This document shows, piece by piece, positions 55,199 through 63,644 of a DNA stretch of 64,000 bases. Position 1 is the stretch's first letter; every line of letters starts with the position of its first letter. The stretch comes from Ancylobacter pratisalsi. Lineage in GTDB: Bacteria > Pseudomonadota > Alphaproteobacteria > Rhizobiales > Xanthobacteraceae. The position numbers were made by a program, and so were the translations under genes. Where the stretch lies: assembly GCF_010669125.1 (NCBI RefSeq), contig NZ_CP048630.1, forward strand, positions 1,488,001 through 1,552,000. The letters run 5' to 3'. The notes below the pieces were generated by a model. That model saw only the letters and a program-made list of their open reading frames with translations, did not search any database and had not been told where the DNA came from.

Positions 55199-56221
55199 AT
55201 GTCCAGCTTCTTGCGTAGCGGTCTCGATCGTCGTGGTTTCCTGAGAACATCCGCCCTTGCCGCCGGCGGCCTGATCGCGGCCCCCTATCTCGGCGGTCCG
55301 GCGCGCGCGGCGACGCTGAAGACGGTCAACTTCAGCGAGGCCGTGCACAATCTGGGCTACATCAACCTCTATGTCGGCATGCATGCCGGCATCTTCGAGA
55401 AGAACGGCCTCGACATGAAGGTCTCCGCCGCGGGCGGCGACACGCAGACCTTCGCCGCGGTGCTCGGCGGCTCGGCGGACTTCGCCATTGGCGACGCCAC
55501 CATGGCGGTGATCTCGCGCGAGAATGGCGGCCCGGGCGAGGTCGTCGGCACCGTCGTTCAGCGTGCGCATTATTTCGGCGTGTCGAAGACGATGGAGCCG
55601 TTCAGCGACCCGAAGGATCTCAAGGGCAAGAGGATCGTCACCTCGCCCGAGCCGAACACCAACTACTCGGTCACCAAGCGCATGTTGGAACAGGCGGGCC
55701 TCACCATCGGCACCGACGCCTTCATCGTCACCGTGAACCCGGGCACCGAGATCGCCGCCATGCTGGCGGGCCAGGCCGACATGGCGGTGGCCTACCAGCC
55801 CAGCGTCGCCGCCGCGCAGGCGCAGGGCGCCAAGGTTGTGTTCGACTTCTCGAACTACATCGGCCCGTTCTGCAACACCGGCATCATGGTGCTGCCCACC
55901 ACCATCGAGAAGGATCCGGAGATGGTGCAGGCGCTGGTCACCTCCTTCGAGGAAGCCTCGCGCAAAACTTATGCCGATCCCGATTTCTCCAAGAAGGTGG
56001 CCCGCGCCGAGTTCCCGGACCTGCCGGGTGACGTCGTCGACAAGGCGATCGACGCCGAGCTGAAGTACCTGATCCCCGCCCAGTCCGTCATCACCAAGAA
56101 GGACCAGTGGCAGAACCTCATGGACATGCAGCTCTACCTGAAGAACATCAAGGGCACGGTCAGCTTCGACGAGATCATCGACAACTCCTTCGCGGAGAAG
56201 GCGATCAAGCAGCTGGGGTAG
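55199..56221 (+). CDS. NitT/TauT-type ABC transporter substrate-binding protein
   Basis: 340 residues. Twin-arginine-type leader (DRRGFLRTSALAAGG, cleavage near ARAA, residue 37). SsuA/THI5-like fold: NLYVGMHAGIFEKNGLDMKV, AVLGGSADFAIGDATMAVIS, and LKGKRIVTSPEPNTNYSV. Start ATG 55199 with GGAG upstream (ATG 55184 possible). Ligand likely a small amide, given the amidase in the operon. Confidence 0.88.
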   Translation: MSSFLRSGLDRRGFLRTSALAAGGLIAAPYLGGPARAATLKTVNFSEAVHNLGYINLYVGMHAGIFEKNGLDMKVSAAGGDTQTFAAVLGGSADFAIGDATMAVISRENGGPGEVVGTVVQRAHYFGVSKTMEPFSDPKDLKGKRIVTSPEPNTNYSVTKRMLEQAGLTIGTDAFIVTVNPGTEIAAMLAGQADMAVAYQPSVAAAQAQGAKVVFDFSNYIGPFCNTGIMVLPTTIEKDPEMVQALVTSFEEASRKTYADPDFSKKVARAEFPDLPGDVVDKAIDAELKYLIPAQSVITKKDQWQNLMDMQLYLKNIKGTVSFDEIIDNSFAEKAIKQLG

Positions 56222-56226
56222 GCACC

Positions 56227-57036
56227 GTGCACCCCCTCGCGACAGCCACCGGAGCGGGCGCGCCTTCTGGCGCCCCGCCCCTCGTGGTGGAGCATGTCTC
56301 CAAGAGCTATGACGCGGACGGCCACATCGTCCCGGTCATCGGCGACCTCTCGCTGACGCTGAGCGAGGGCGAGATCGTCGCCATTGTCGGCCCGTCCGGT
56401 TGCGGCAAGACCACCCTGCTCAACACGCTGTGCGGCCTCCTCGCCGCCGATACGGGCCGCATTCGCTGGCATGGCCGCGACATTGCCGGCCAGCCCGCCG
56501 GGGTGGGCTACATGCTGCAGAAGGACCTTCTGCTGCCGTGGCGCACGGCGCTGAAGAACGTCATGCTGGGGCTGGAGATCCGCGGCGTCCCCCTCTCGGA
56601 CGCCGAGGAGCGCAGCCATGTCATGCTCGACCAGCTCGGGCTTCACGGCTTCGCCGACCATTACCCGACCACGCTTTCGGGCGGCATGCGCCAGCGCGTG
56701 GCGCTCGCCCGCACATTGGTGAACGAGCCCGACGTGCTGCTGCTGGACGAGCCCTTCGCCGCACTCGACTTCCAGACCAAGCTGCTGATCGAAAGCGACA
56801 CCGCCCGGCTGGTGCGCGAGAGCCGGCGTTCCGTGCTGCTGATTACTCACGACATCGAGGAGGCGGTCTCGCTCGCTGACCGGGTCATCGTGCTCACCAA
56901 GCGGCCGACGCGGATCAAGGCGGTCTATGAGATCGACCTCGGCACCGCGCGCACCGACATGATCGCCGCGCGCGAGAGCACAGGCTTTTCCGACTATGTC
57001 CGCCGCATCTGGGCCGATCTCGATGTCGGCCGGTAG
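56227..57036 (+). CDS. NitT/TauT-type ABC transporter ATP-binding protein
   Basis: 269 residues from GTG 56227, five bases after the binding-protein stop, with a GGGG-containing site upstream. Walker A GPSGCGKTT, Q-loop MLQKDLLLPWRTALKNVMLG, signature LSGGMRQRVALARTLV, Walker B VLLLDEPFAALDFQTKLLIE, H-loop LLITHDIEEAVSLADRVIVL. Typical SsuB/TauB class. Confidence 0.92.
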   Translation: MHPLATATGAGAPSGAPPLVVEHVSKSYDADGHIVPVIGDLSLTLSEGEIVAIVGPSGCGKTTLLNTLCGLLAADTGRIRWHGRDIAGQPAGVGYMLQKDLLLPWRTALKNVMLGLEIRGVPLSDAEERSHVMLDQLGLHGFADHYPTTLSGGMRQRVALARTLVNEPDVLLLDEPFAALDFQTKLLIESDTARLVRESRRSVLLITHDIEEAVSLADRVIVLTKRPTRIKAVYEIDLGTARTDMIAARESTGFSDYVRRIWADLDVGR

Positions 57037-57052
57037 CAGGGAGCGCACGGCC

Positions 57053-57874
57053 ATGGACAGTTCCACCCGCCACACCGCATCCCCGGCCCTTGCCGCGCGG
57101 CGATCATCGCGGTTCCGCGCCACCGCGCTCGTCGTGCTGACCCAGATCCTCGTGCTGGCGGCGTTTCTGGCGTTCTGGGAGTACATGACGTTCTTCGACA
57201 AGCAGGCGGCCTTCATGTTCGGCTCGCCCTCGGCCATCGCCGGCTTTCTGCTGAAGATGGCGCAGGATGGCAGCCTGTGGCGCGACAGTTATGTCACCGG
57301 GCTGGAGACGCTGCTCGGCTTTGTCATCGGCAATGTCATCGGCACATTGATCGGCCTGTCGCTGTGGTATTCGCGCTTCGTCTCGCGGGTCATAGAGCCC
57401 TTCGTCATCGCGCTGGGCTCGATCCCGATCATCGCACTGGCGCCCATCATCATCATTTGGTTCGGCACCGGGCTGATATCGAAGATCGCGATGTCGACGC
57501 TCTCCGTGGTGATCGTGGCGCTCGTGACCTCCTACAAGGGCGCGGTCGGGGTCGACCCGGACCAGATCAACCTGATGCGCACGCTCGGCGCGTCGAAATT
57601 CCAGATCTTCCGCAAGCTCGTGGTGCCCGCCTCGCTCACCGACATCTTCGCCGGGCTCAAGCTCACCGTCGGCTTCGCGCTCATCGGCGCCATCGTCGGC
57701 GAGTTCATGTCGTCATCGGAGGGGCTGGGCCACGCCATCTTCAAGGCCGGCTCGCTCTACATCATCCCCAAGGTGTTCGCCGCGCTCGTGGCGACCATCG
57801 CGCTCGCCCTGCTGCTAACCTTTATCGTCGGCAAGGTGGAACGCCTGCTCATGCCCTGGCGCCGCCTCGCCTGA
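57053..57874 (+). CDS. NitT/TauT-type ABC transporter permease
   Basis: 273 residues, six membrane segments. TGLETLLGFVIGNVIGTLIG, IALGSIPIIALAPIIIIWFG, and EAA-type loop MRTLGASKFQIFRKLVVPAS. AGGGAG precedes the ATG. Single permease, probably homodimer. Confidence 0.92.
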   Translation: MDSSTRHTASPALAARRSSRFRATALVVLTQILVLAAFLAFWEYMTFFDKQAAFMFGSPSAIAGFLLKMAQDGSLWRDSYVTGLETLLGFVIGNVIGTLIGLSLWYSRFVSRVIEPFVIALGSIPIIALAPIIIIWFGTGLISKIAMSTLSVVIVALVTSYKGAVGVDPDQINLMRTLGASKFQIFRKLVVPASLTDIFAGLKLTVGFALIGAIVGEFMSSSEGLGHAIFKAGSLYIIPKVFAALVATIALALLLTFIVGKVERLLMPWRRLA

Positions 57875-57957
57875 GGAGACGCCGAAGACCCGTGCCTTTG
57901 CGCCTTCCTTCGCCCCTTCAAGCCTTTTGCGCCCATCCCAGTGCCCATGGAGTGACC

Positions 57958-58881
57958 ATGACCCAGCGTGTCAGCAAGGCCGGCAACATCAAATATGCTT
58001 TGTCGGCAAATGACGGCTTCATCGCCCACGTCGAACCGGGCGAGACCTTCGTCGTCGAATGCGCCATCAACGCCAATGACGGCACCATTCGCCATCTCGG
58101 CCAGCAACTGACCGAGGCCGACGTCACCTTCCCCTTTGTCAATGGCGCCACGGGCCCGATCGAGGTGAAGGGCGCCAAGCCCGGCGACATGCTGGTGCTG
58201 GACATCGTCGGCATGGAACTCGACACGCTGGGCTTCACCGCGCTGTGGCCGGGCGTGGGCATGTTTCCGGACTGGGTGCGCCAGAAGGAGTTCGGCCACC
58301 TCACCCGCGTCGTCGAAGTCGCTGACGGCATCGTCCACTGGAGCGACAAGGTGAAGCTTCCGGTCCGGCCGATGATCGGCGTTGCCGGCGTGGCCCCGGT
58401 CGCCGGCGCCGTGCTCACGGTGGACAACGGCCCGCATGGCGGCAATCTCGACGTTCAGGAGATCACCCCCGGCAACACGGTGATGTTCCGCGTCAACCAC
58501 GAGGGCGCCCATCTCTTCCTCGGCGACTGCCACGCGCTGCAGGGCGACGGCGAGGCCAACGGCATGGGCGCCATCGAGATCGGCGCCACGCTGACGGTCA
58601 AGGTTTCGCTCGCCCCCGCCCCGGCGCGGCTGGCTCATCCGCGGATCGAAACGCCGACGCACATCTGCACGCTCGGCTGCGCCCGCCCGCTGGAGGACGC
58701 GATGCGGATCGCCTTCCAGGAAATGATCTACTGGCTGGAAGACGACTACGCCATTCCCGCCGCGGAAGCCTACATGCTGCTCGGGCAGATTGCGGAGGCG
58801 CGGTGCACCCAGGTGGTGAACCCGAAATACACCTACATCTGCAAGGTCGACAAAAAGCTGCTCGCCCAGTTCGCCGGCTGA
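57958..58881 (+). CDS. Acetamidase/formamidase family protein (NitT-linked)
   Basis: 307 residues. Motifs: DGFIAHVEPGETFVVECAIN, GPIEVKGAKPGDMLVLDIVG, PHGGNLDVQEITPGNTVMFR, and FLGDCHALQGDGEANGMGAI. GGAG precedes ATG 57958. It differs widely from the urt-linked paralogue in the first 130 residues, so the two probably act on different amides. A hairpin follows the stop. Confidence 0.88.
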   Translation: MTQRVSKAGNIKYALSANDGFIAHVEPGETFVVECAINANDGTIRHLGQQLTEADVTFPFVNGATGPIEVKGAKPGDMLVLDIVGMELDTLGFTALWPGVGMFPDWVRQKEFGHLTRVVEVADGIVHWSDKVKLPVRPMIGVAGVAPVAGAVLTVDNGPHGGNLDVQEITPGNTVMFRVNHEGAHLFLGDCHALQGDGEANGMGAIEIGATLTVKVSLAPAPARLAHPRIETPTHICTLGCARPLEDAMRIAFQEMIYWLEDDYAIPAAEAYMLLGQIAEARCTQVVNPKYTYICKVDKKLLAQFAG

Positions 58882-58886
58882 GCCTT

Positions 58887-58913
58887 CCGGGCGGGGAGGC
58901 GCTTCCCGCCCGG
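58887..58913 (+). terminator. Terminator-like hairpin after the second amidase gene
   Basis: Perfect 9-base arms CCGGGCGGG (58887-58895) and CCCGCCCGG (58905-58913), six bases after the stop. No T tract, so efficiency is uncertain. Confidence 0.5.
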
Positions 58914-58961
58914 CCCTCAATGGCCTGCCGCCTCGCCGGGCCGCCGCGCCTGCCAGGCCCG

Positions 58962-58990
58962 TGATCCGATCCGCTGTCGCCTTCGTACCT
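58962..58990 (+). promoter_or_regulatory. RpoE-type promoter of the DUF2177 gene
   Basis: TGATCC (58962-58967), 16 bases, CGTACC (58984-58989). Same -35 and CGTA core as at the two other sites of the locus. Confidence 0.55.
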
Positions 58991-59026
58991 GCCATATCCT
59001 CAACCCGGACGATGAAGGCGGCGATG

Positions 59027-59440
59027 ATGCGGTATCTGGTGAGCTATCTGGCGACGGGGCTCGTTATGCTCGCCATCGATGCGGTCTGGCTCGGCCTCAT
59101 GACCAGCCGGCTGTACCGCCCACGCCTCGGCGACATGCTGGCCGAAACGCCCAATCTCGCCCCCGCGGTCCTGTTCTATCTGATCTATGTCGGCGGCATC
59201 GTGGTGTTCGCGGTACAGCCCGCGCTCGCCTCCGGCCGCTGGACCACGGCGCTATTGTTCGGCGCGCTGCTGGGCCTTGTCGCCTATTCCACCTACGACC
59301 TGACCAACCAGGCCACGCTGCGCCAGTGGTCGACGCTGGTCACGGCCGCCGACATGATCTGGGGCACGGTGCTCACCGGCGTTTCCGCCACCGCCGGGAT
59401 GCTGATTACCCAGGCCCTGATGGGCCGTCAGGCTCCCTGA
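59027..59440 (+). CDS. DUF2177 membrane protein
   Basis: 137 residues, four membrane segments. DUF2177 features: MLAIDAVWLGLMTSRLYRPR, LIYVGGIVVFAVQPALA, and AYSTYDLTNQATLRQWS. Start at ATG 59027 or 59024, after AAGGCGG. Family of unknown function often found near RpoE/ChrR and Cfa-type genes. Convergent with the methyltransferase gene, 6 bases apart. Confidence 0.83.
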   Translation: MRYLVSYLATGLVMLAIDAVWLGLMTSRLYRPRLGDMLAETPNLAPAVLFYLIYVGGIVVFAVQPALASGRWTTALLFGALLGLVAYSTYDLTNQATLRQWSTLVTAADMIWGTVLTGVSATAGMLITQALMGRQAP

Positions 59441-59446
59441 CCCGCC

Positions 59447-60475
59447 TCACCCGCTGGCGCGCAGCCGGTAGTGAGTGACGCCCCACTCCTCGCCGTCGCG
59501 ATGGCCGAACAGTCCCGCCGTGGCGAGGTAGAACAGCCGCCAGCGTCGCCGCCACAGCGCGGCATCCGTGCCGTAGACCTGCTTCAGCACCTCGTCGATC
59601 CGGGCGCGGTTGGCATCGAAATTGGCCAGCCAGTCCTGCGCTGTGCGCGCGTAGTTGCTGCCGCTCCAGCGCCAGCTTTCCTCGACGACGAACGTGTCGG
59701 CAAAGCAGCGCACCAGCCCCTCGCTGGGCATAATGCCCCCGGTGAAGAAGTGCTGCGCGATCCAGTCGGCCTCGTCACCGTGGTCGAAGCGGTAGGGCGT
59801 GCGGCGGTGGGTGAACACGTGCAGGAACAGGCGGCCATCGGGCCGCAGCCAGCCCCGCGCCCGCGCCAGCAGCGCGCGCCAGTTCGCCATGTGCTCGAAC
59901 ATTTCCACCGAGACGATACGGTCGAACACCGCCTCGGTCTGGAACGCGTTCATGTCGGCCGTCACCACGGTGACATTGCCGAACCCGCGCGCGCGCGCCT
60001 CGCTCTCGATAAAGGCGCGTTGCGGCGCCGAATTCGACACCGCCACGATATGTGCTGCGGGGAAGCGCTCGGCCATGAACAGGGTGAGCGAGCCCCAGCC
60101 GCAGCCTAGTTCCAGAATGCTCTGGCCATCGGCCAGCGCCGCGTGGTCGACACTCACCTCCAGTGCGCGCCGTTCGGCGGCCTCCAGCGTCTGCGCACCC
60201 TGCCCATACAGGCAGCAGGAATATTTCCGGCGCGGCCCCAGGGTGAGCGCGAAGAACTCCGGCGGCAGTTCGTAGTGCTGGTCGTTGGCGCGCTCGGGAT
60301 GCTCCGCGATCGGGCGCTGCGCCATGGCCTCGGCAAAACGGCGCTCCTCGTCCTCCGGCAGGGCGGACAGTGCGCGGCGGGTGCGATCGACCAGCCTCTC
60401 GATGCCCATGCGGGTGAGGGCATCGGGAAGCGGCAGGCGTTCGGCGAGACGGCCCGCACATGCGATGAGGCTCAT
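59447..60475 (-). CDS. Cyclopropane-fatty-acid-synthase-like SAM methyltransferase
   Basis: 342 residues. Cfa family core: HYELPPEFFALTLGPRRKYS, SAM motif ILELGCGWGSLTLFMAERFP (about 116-135), VSVEMFEHMANWRALLARAR, HHFFTGG-like AQHFFTGGIMPSEGL, ESWRWSGSNYARTAQDWLAN. It lacks the N-terminal lipid-binding extension of E. coli Cfa. Likely methylates unsaturated acyl chains of phospholipids. Last gene of the rpoE operon; ATG overlaps the DUF1295 stop. Confidence 0.88.
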   Translation of the reverse strand: MSLIACAGRLAERLPLPDALTRMGIERLVDRTRRALSALPEDEERRFAEAMAQRPIAEHPERANDQHYELPPEFFALTLGPRRKYSCCLYGQGAQTLEAAERRALEVSVDHAALADGQSILELGCGWGSLTLFMAERFPAAHIVAVSNSAPQRAFIESEARARGFGNVTVVTADMNAFQTEAVFDRIVSVEMFEHMANWRALLARARGWLRPDGRLFLHVFTHRRTPYRFDHGDEADWIAQHFFTGGIMPSEGLVRCFADTFVVEESWRWSGSNYARTAQDWLANFDANRARIDEVLKQVYGTDAALWRRRWRLFYLATAGLFGHRDGEEWGVTHYRLRASG

Positions 60476-61308
60476 GTTCCTGCATCTCCACCTGGTGTGT
60501 TGGTCAAGGGGTGGCGCGGCGGTCCCGGCCAGAAGGCATTCACCCGCCGCTGGTAGGCACGGAAGGCCTCGCCCCGCGAGCGCAGCATGTGCGCCTCCGT
60601 CGGCGGGATGCCCGAGGCGTGGACCAGCAGCGCGTACATCAGCAGCGGCGCGAGGAGGGCGACGAAGCCCCAGGGGTGGGCACCCGTGAGGTCGATCGCG
60701 ATCGCCGGATAGGCCAGCCAGCCGAGCCATTCGAAGAAATAATTGGGATGGCGCGTCATCGACCACAGCCCCTCGTCGCACACCCGTCCCCGGTTGGAGG
60801 GGGCGGCGCGAAACCGGGCGAGCTGGCGATCTGCGATACCGGCACCGAGCACCGCGACGACGACGAGCAGCCCCCCGATCACATCGCCCGGCCCTATGCC
60901 GGGCAAAGGATGGCGGGCCGCCGCCATCACCGCGAGCACCAGCACAAACCCGGCGAGGGCCTGTATTTGCAGGAACCTGAACATGCGCGCCGAAGCCGTC
61001 CGGCCCCATTCCCGGCGCAGCTCCACATAGCGCGGGTCGTCATGGCCCCCGAGCGTGCGGGCCAGAATGTGCGTGCCCAGCCGCAGCGACCACAGCGCGA
61101 TCAGTGCGGCGACCAGACCCTGCCGGAAGGACCAGGCCTCGCCGGAAACCGGTGCCACCGCGCCCGCCACGCCCGCCGCGCCGACCGCGAAGGTCCAGAT
61201 CGTGTCGACCCAGCCATGATTGGCGCGGCGCTCGGCCACGGCCCACGCCAGCGCCATGGCCAGCGAGAGCGCGGCGGCGAGGGCGAGGATCAGCAGGGCA
61301 AGGCTCAT
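60472..61308 (-). CDS. DUF1295 (steroid 5-alpha-reductase-like) membrane protein
   Basis: 278 residues, about six to seven membrane segments. ANHGWVDTIWTFAVG, YVELRREWGRTASARMFRFL, and SMTRHPNYFFEWLGWLAYPA (the conserved RHPNYF motif). Family suggests a lipid double-bond reductase or methyltransferase-like role. Overlaps both neighbours by 4 bases. Confidence 0.88.
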   Translation of the reverse strand: MSLALLILALAAALSLAMALAWAVAERRANHGWVDTIWTFAVGAAGVAGAVAPVSGEAWSFRQGLVAALIALWSLRLGTHILARTLGGHDDPRYVELRREWGRTASARMFRFLQIQALAGFVLVLAVMAAARHPLPGIGPGDVIGGLLVVVAVLGAGIADRQLARFRAAPSNRGRVCDEGLWSMTRHPNYFFEWLGWLAYPAIAIDLTGAHPWGFVALLAPLLMYALLVHASGIPPTEAHMLRSRGEAFRAYQRRVNAFWPGPPRHPLTNTPGGDAGT

Positions 61309-62183
61309 GAGCGCGCCGCCTCCCCCGTCGTCTTGCGAATGAAGGCCGCCGTGTCGTCCAGCACCGGCGCGATCAGCCGTAGCGGCCGGGCGAAGGCGCC
61401 GATCAGCGTGCGATGGTCGGCCCGGTCATAGGTCCGCGTCGTCACCTCGCCCCCGTGCTGGCGAATACGCGCGGCCAGGCGCGCGGTGTTGCCGGGATCG
61501 ACGGTGCGATCGTTCGGGCCGGTGGCGAGGAAGGCGGGCGGGCCGCGCCCGTCGACGAAAGTGATCGGCTGGGTGCGGGCGCGCTGCGCCTCAGGGCCGA
61601 AGATCGTCGCCAGCGTGGCGCTGTGCAAGGGCAGGAAATCATAGGGGCCGGCCAGTCCGACCATCCCGGCGATGTCGGTCCCGGCATCGAGGCCGACAGC
61701 TTTGAGCCACTGGTGGTCGAAGCTCAGCATCGCCGCGATGTGGGCCCCGGCGGAATGCCCGGCGAGCACAAGCCTGCGGCCATCGCCGCCGAACCCGGCG
61801 GCGTGATCGCGCGCCCAGCGCACCGCCCGTGCGCCATCCTCGATGAAATCGGGGAAGCGCGCCTGAGGGTAGACGCGATAATCCGCAATGACGGTAACGA
61901 ACCCCCGGCTCGCCAGCGCCGCGCCGACGAAACGGTAGGAAGAACGCTCGCCCTCCTCCCAGCCGCCGCCATAGAAGAAGACGACAACCGGGCGCCCCTC
62001 GCCGGCACCGGTGGGGGTGTAGACGTCCAGACGCTGGCGCGGCCCCTCGCCATAGGCGATGTCGGTTTCGCGCCGATGGTCCTCAAGGCCCGCCAGCGCG
62101 TTGAGCACCTGCACCGGGGCGAAAAAGGCGCTCGCCGTTCCGCCCGCCAGCGCGGCAAGCGCGAGGAGAAGGGCTTCGCGCAT
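61305..62183 (-). CDS. Alpha/beta hydrolase (esterase/lipase, BD-FAE-like)
   Basis: 292 residues. N-terminal signal or anchor (about 1-20). Oxyanion motif VVFFYGGGWEEGERSSYRFV, nucleophile in VLAGHSAGAHIAAML, and catalytic Asp/His near FLATGPNDRTVDPG and DRADHRTLIGAF. Complete triad visible. In the rpoE operon it may act on damaged or released acyl chains. Confidence 0.86.
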   Translation of the reverse strand: MREALLLALAALAGGTASAFFAPVQVLNALAGLEDHRRETDIAYGEGPRQRLDVYTPTGAGEGRPVVVFFYGGGWEEGERSSYRFVGAALASRGFVTVIADYRVYPQARFPDFIEDGARAVRWARDHAAGFGGDGRRLVLAGHSAGAHIAAMLSFDHQWLKAVGLDAGTDIAGMVGLAGPYDFLPLHSATLATIFGPEAQRARTQPITFVDGRGPPAFLATGPNDRTVDPGNTARLAARIRQHGGEVTTRTYDRADHRTLIGAFARPLRLIAPVLDDTAAFIRKTTGEAARS

Positions 62184-62189
62184 GGTCGG

Positions 62190-62876
62190 CTACAGACGGA
62201 CGAAGGGCTGGATCAGGCGACCGAAGAACCCGGTCAGCCGCATGCCCCCCTCCAGCGCGGCGAGACAGATGCACTCCCCATCCGGATCGACGATCGGCTG
62301 GTGCTCGACATCCTGGTCCATCTCCGACAGGTCGCCGGGCATGTAGCGCCCGAATTCGTCGGAGAAGGAGCCGACCAGAACCTGGGTGAACTCGGTGCCG
62401 AAATGGCCATGCTCGGGCAGTTTCCGGTTCGGCCCCACGCGCAGCAGGGTCACGCGGGCCGAGGGGTCGTGCGGCAGCGTCACTGCGCTCGCGCGCACGC
62501 CGATGCCGATCCACCGCCAGGGGCCGATTTCGCACTCCTTGAGCGGCGCCGGCAGGACGATGCCGCCGGGAAGGGTGGAGGGCGCGCGGCCTCGTCCGGC
62601 AGACGGGCGCGAACGCGCCGGGAGGGAGGGCGCGGCCGGCGCCCGCTCTTCCTCGTCGATCGCGTGCATCGCGGCGGCGAAAGCCCCGGGCGGCATCGCC
62701 TCGGGCTCGATCTCCTCCAGCAGCGCGCCACCCACCGCCTCGAACGCGGCGAGACGGGCACGGCAGACCGGACATGTGGCAAGGTGCGTGGCGACGACAA
62801 GCGCCGGCCCGGCGGGCAACTGGCCCGCGGCAAGGCGCATCAGGGTTTCATCGGTCGCGTGATGACGGCTGGTCAT
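62190..62876 (-). CDS. chrR: ChrR-family zinc anti-sigma factor
   Basis: 228 residues. N-terminal zinc anti-sigma motif H31-x3-C35-x2-C38 (HLATCPVC). C-terminal cupin with metal ligands H156, H158, E162 and H192 (LPEHGHFGTEFTQVLVG, DVEHQP). In Rhodobacter sphaeroides ChrR releases RpoE in response to singlet oxygen; all residues of both zinc sites are kept. A 30-residue Pro/Arg linker separates the domains. Overlaps rpoE by 4 bases. Confidence 0.92.
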   Translation of the reverse strand: MTSRHHATDETLMRLAAGQLPAGPALVVATHLATCPVCRARLAAFEAVGGALLEEIEPEAMPPGAFAAAMHAIDEEERAPAAPSLPARSRPSAGRGRAPSTLPGGIVLPAPLKECEIGPWRWIGIGVRASAVTLPHDPSARVTLLRVGPNRKLPEHGHFGTEFTQVLVGSFSDEFGRYMPGDLSEMDQDVEHQPIVDPDGECICLAALEGGMRLTGFFGRLIQPFVRL

Positions 62877-63424
62877 GTTTCGCCTTCCAGCAACGCACGC
62901 AGCCGGCCAAGTGCCAGCCGCACGCGCGATTTTACCGTGCCGAGCGGAATGCCGAGCTCGCTGGCGATCTCCGAATGAGCCTTCTCGCTGAAGAATGAGA
63001 GGCGCAGAACCGTCGCCTGTTCGTCGGAAAGTGCCGTCATGGCGGTGCGCACGCGGGCCTCGCGCTCGGAAGTCAGCAGCATCGATTCGCCGGAAGGCGC
63101 GGGGTCGCTCTCCTCCGGCATTTCGCTCTCAGTCACCTCCACCACGCGCGAGCGGCGGAAATGGTCGATGCGCAGGTTGCGGGCGATCGTGAAGATCCAC
63201 GTCGACGCCCCCGCCCGCGCGGGATCGAAATAGGACGCCTTGCGCCAGATGGAGAGCATCGTCTCCTGGGTGAGTTCCTCCGCGACATTCGGCGCCAGGC
63301 CGGATTTGCGCAGGAACGCCGTCACTCGCGGCGCAAAGTGCCGGTACAGCCGCCCATAGGCCTGCCGGTCGCGGTCGCGGGCGATCCGGAGGATGAGCCC
63401 GTTCAGCTCATCCGCGCTCGGCAT
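62873..63424 (-). CDS. rpoE: ECF sigma factor RpoE (ChrR-partner type)
   Basis: 183 residues if started at ATG 63424 (MPSADELNGLILRIARDRDR); a 216-residue form from ATG 63523 is also open. Sigma2: RLYRHFAPRVTAFLRKSGLA, then EELTQETMLSIWRKASYFDP, TWIFTIARNLRIDHFRRSR. Sigma4: LSDEQATVLRLSFFSEKAHS, then ELGIPLGTVKSRVRLALGRL. The later start is preferred because the longer form would begin at or beside the predicted transcription start. First gene of a five-gene operon with chrR. Confidence 0.9.
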   Translation of the reverse strand: MPSADELNGLILRIARDRDRQAYGRLYRHFAPRVTAFLRKSGLAPNVAEELTQETMLSIWRKASYFDPARAGASTWIFTIARNLRIDHFRRSRVVEVTESEMPEESDPAPSGESMLLTSEREARVRTAMTALSDEQATVLRLSFFSEKAHSEIASELGIPLGTVKSRVRLALGRLRALLEGET

Positions 63425-63529
63425 GGCGCCGTCATCCAATGGATGCGTCAAGACCCGCCCCCATCCTTGATCCGGAGATGGAGCGTTTCGGCCAGATCGG
63501 ACATGTTCCAGCTGGGCATTCATGCTCCC

Positions 63530-63558
63530 CTATACGCGGCACCTGCGTGGGCGGATCA
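63530..63558 (-). promoter_or_regulatory. RpoE-type autoregulatory promoter
   Basis: Minus-strand TGATCC (63558-63553), 16 bases, CGTATA (-10, down to about 63531). Close to the RpoE/ChrR consensus of Rhodobacter (TGATCC, 18 bases, TAAGA-like). Start point would be near 63524. Confidence 0.75.
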
Positions 63559-63570
63559 TCGCCCAAATGG

Positions 63571-63599
63571 TGATCCAGTCAAAAGCCGGCTGCGTAACG
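63571..63599 (+). promoter_or_regulatory. RpoE-type promoter of the divergent flavoprotein gene
   Basis: TGATCC (63571-63576), 16 bases, CGTAACG (63593-63599). Back-to-back with the rpoE promoter, the two -35 elements only 12 bases apart. Confidence 0.75.
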
Positions 63600-63644
63600 T
63601 GATGACAACGTCCTCAACGTTCCCCCTGTCCGGTGAAGCGTCCC

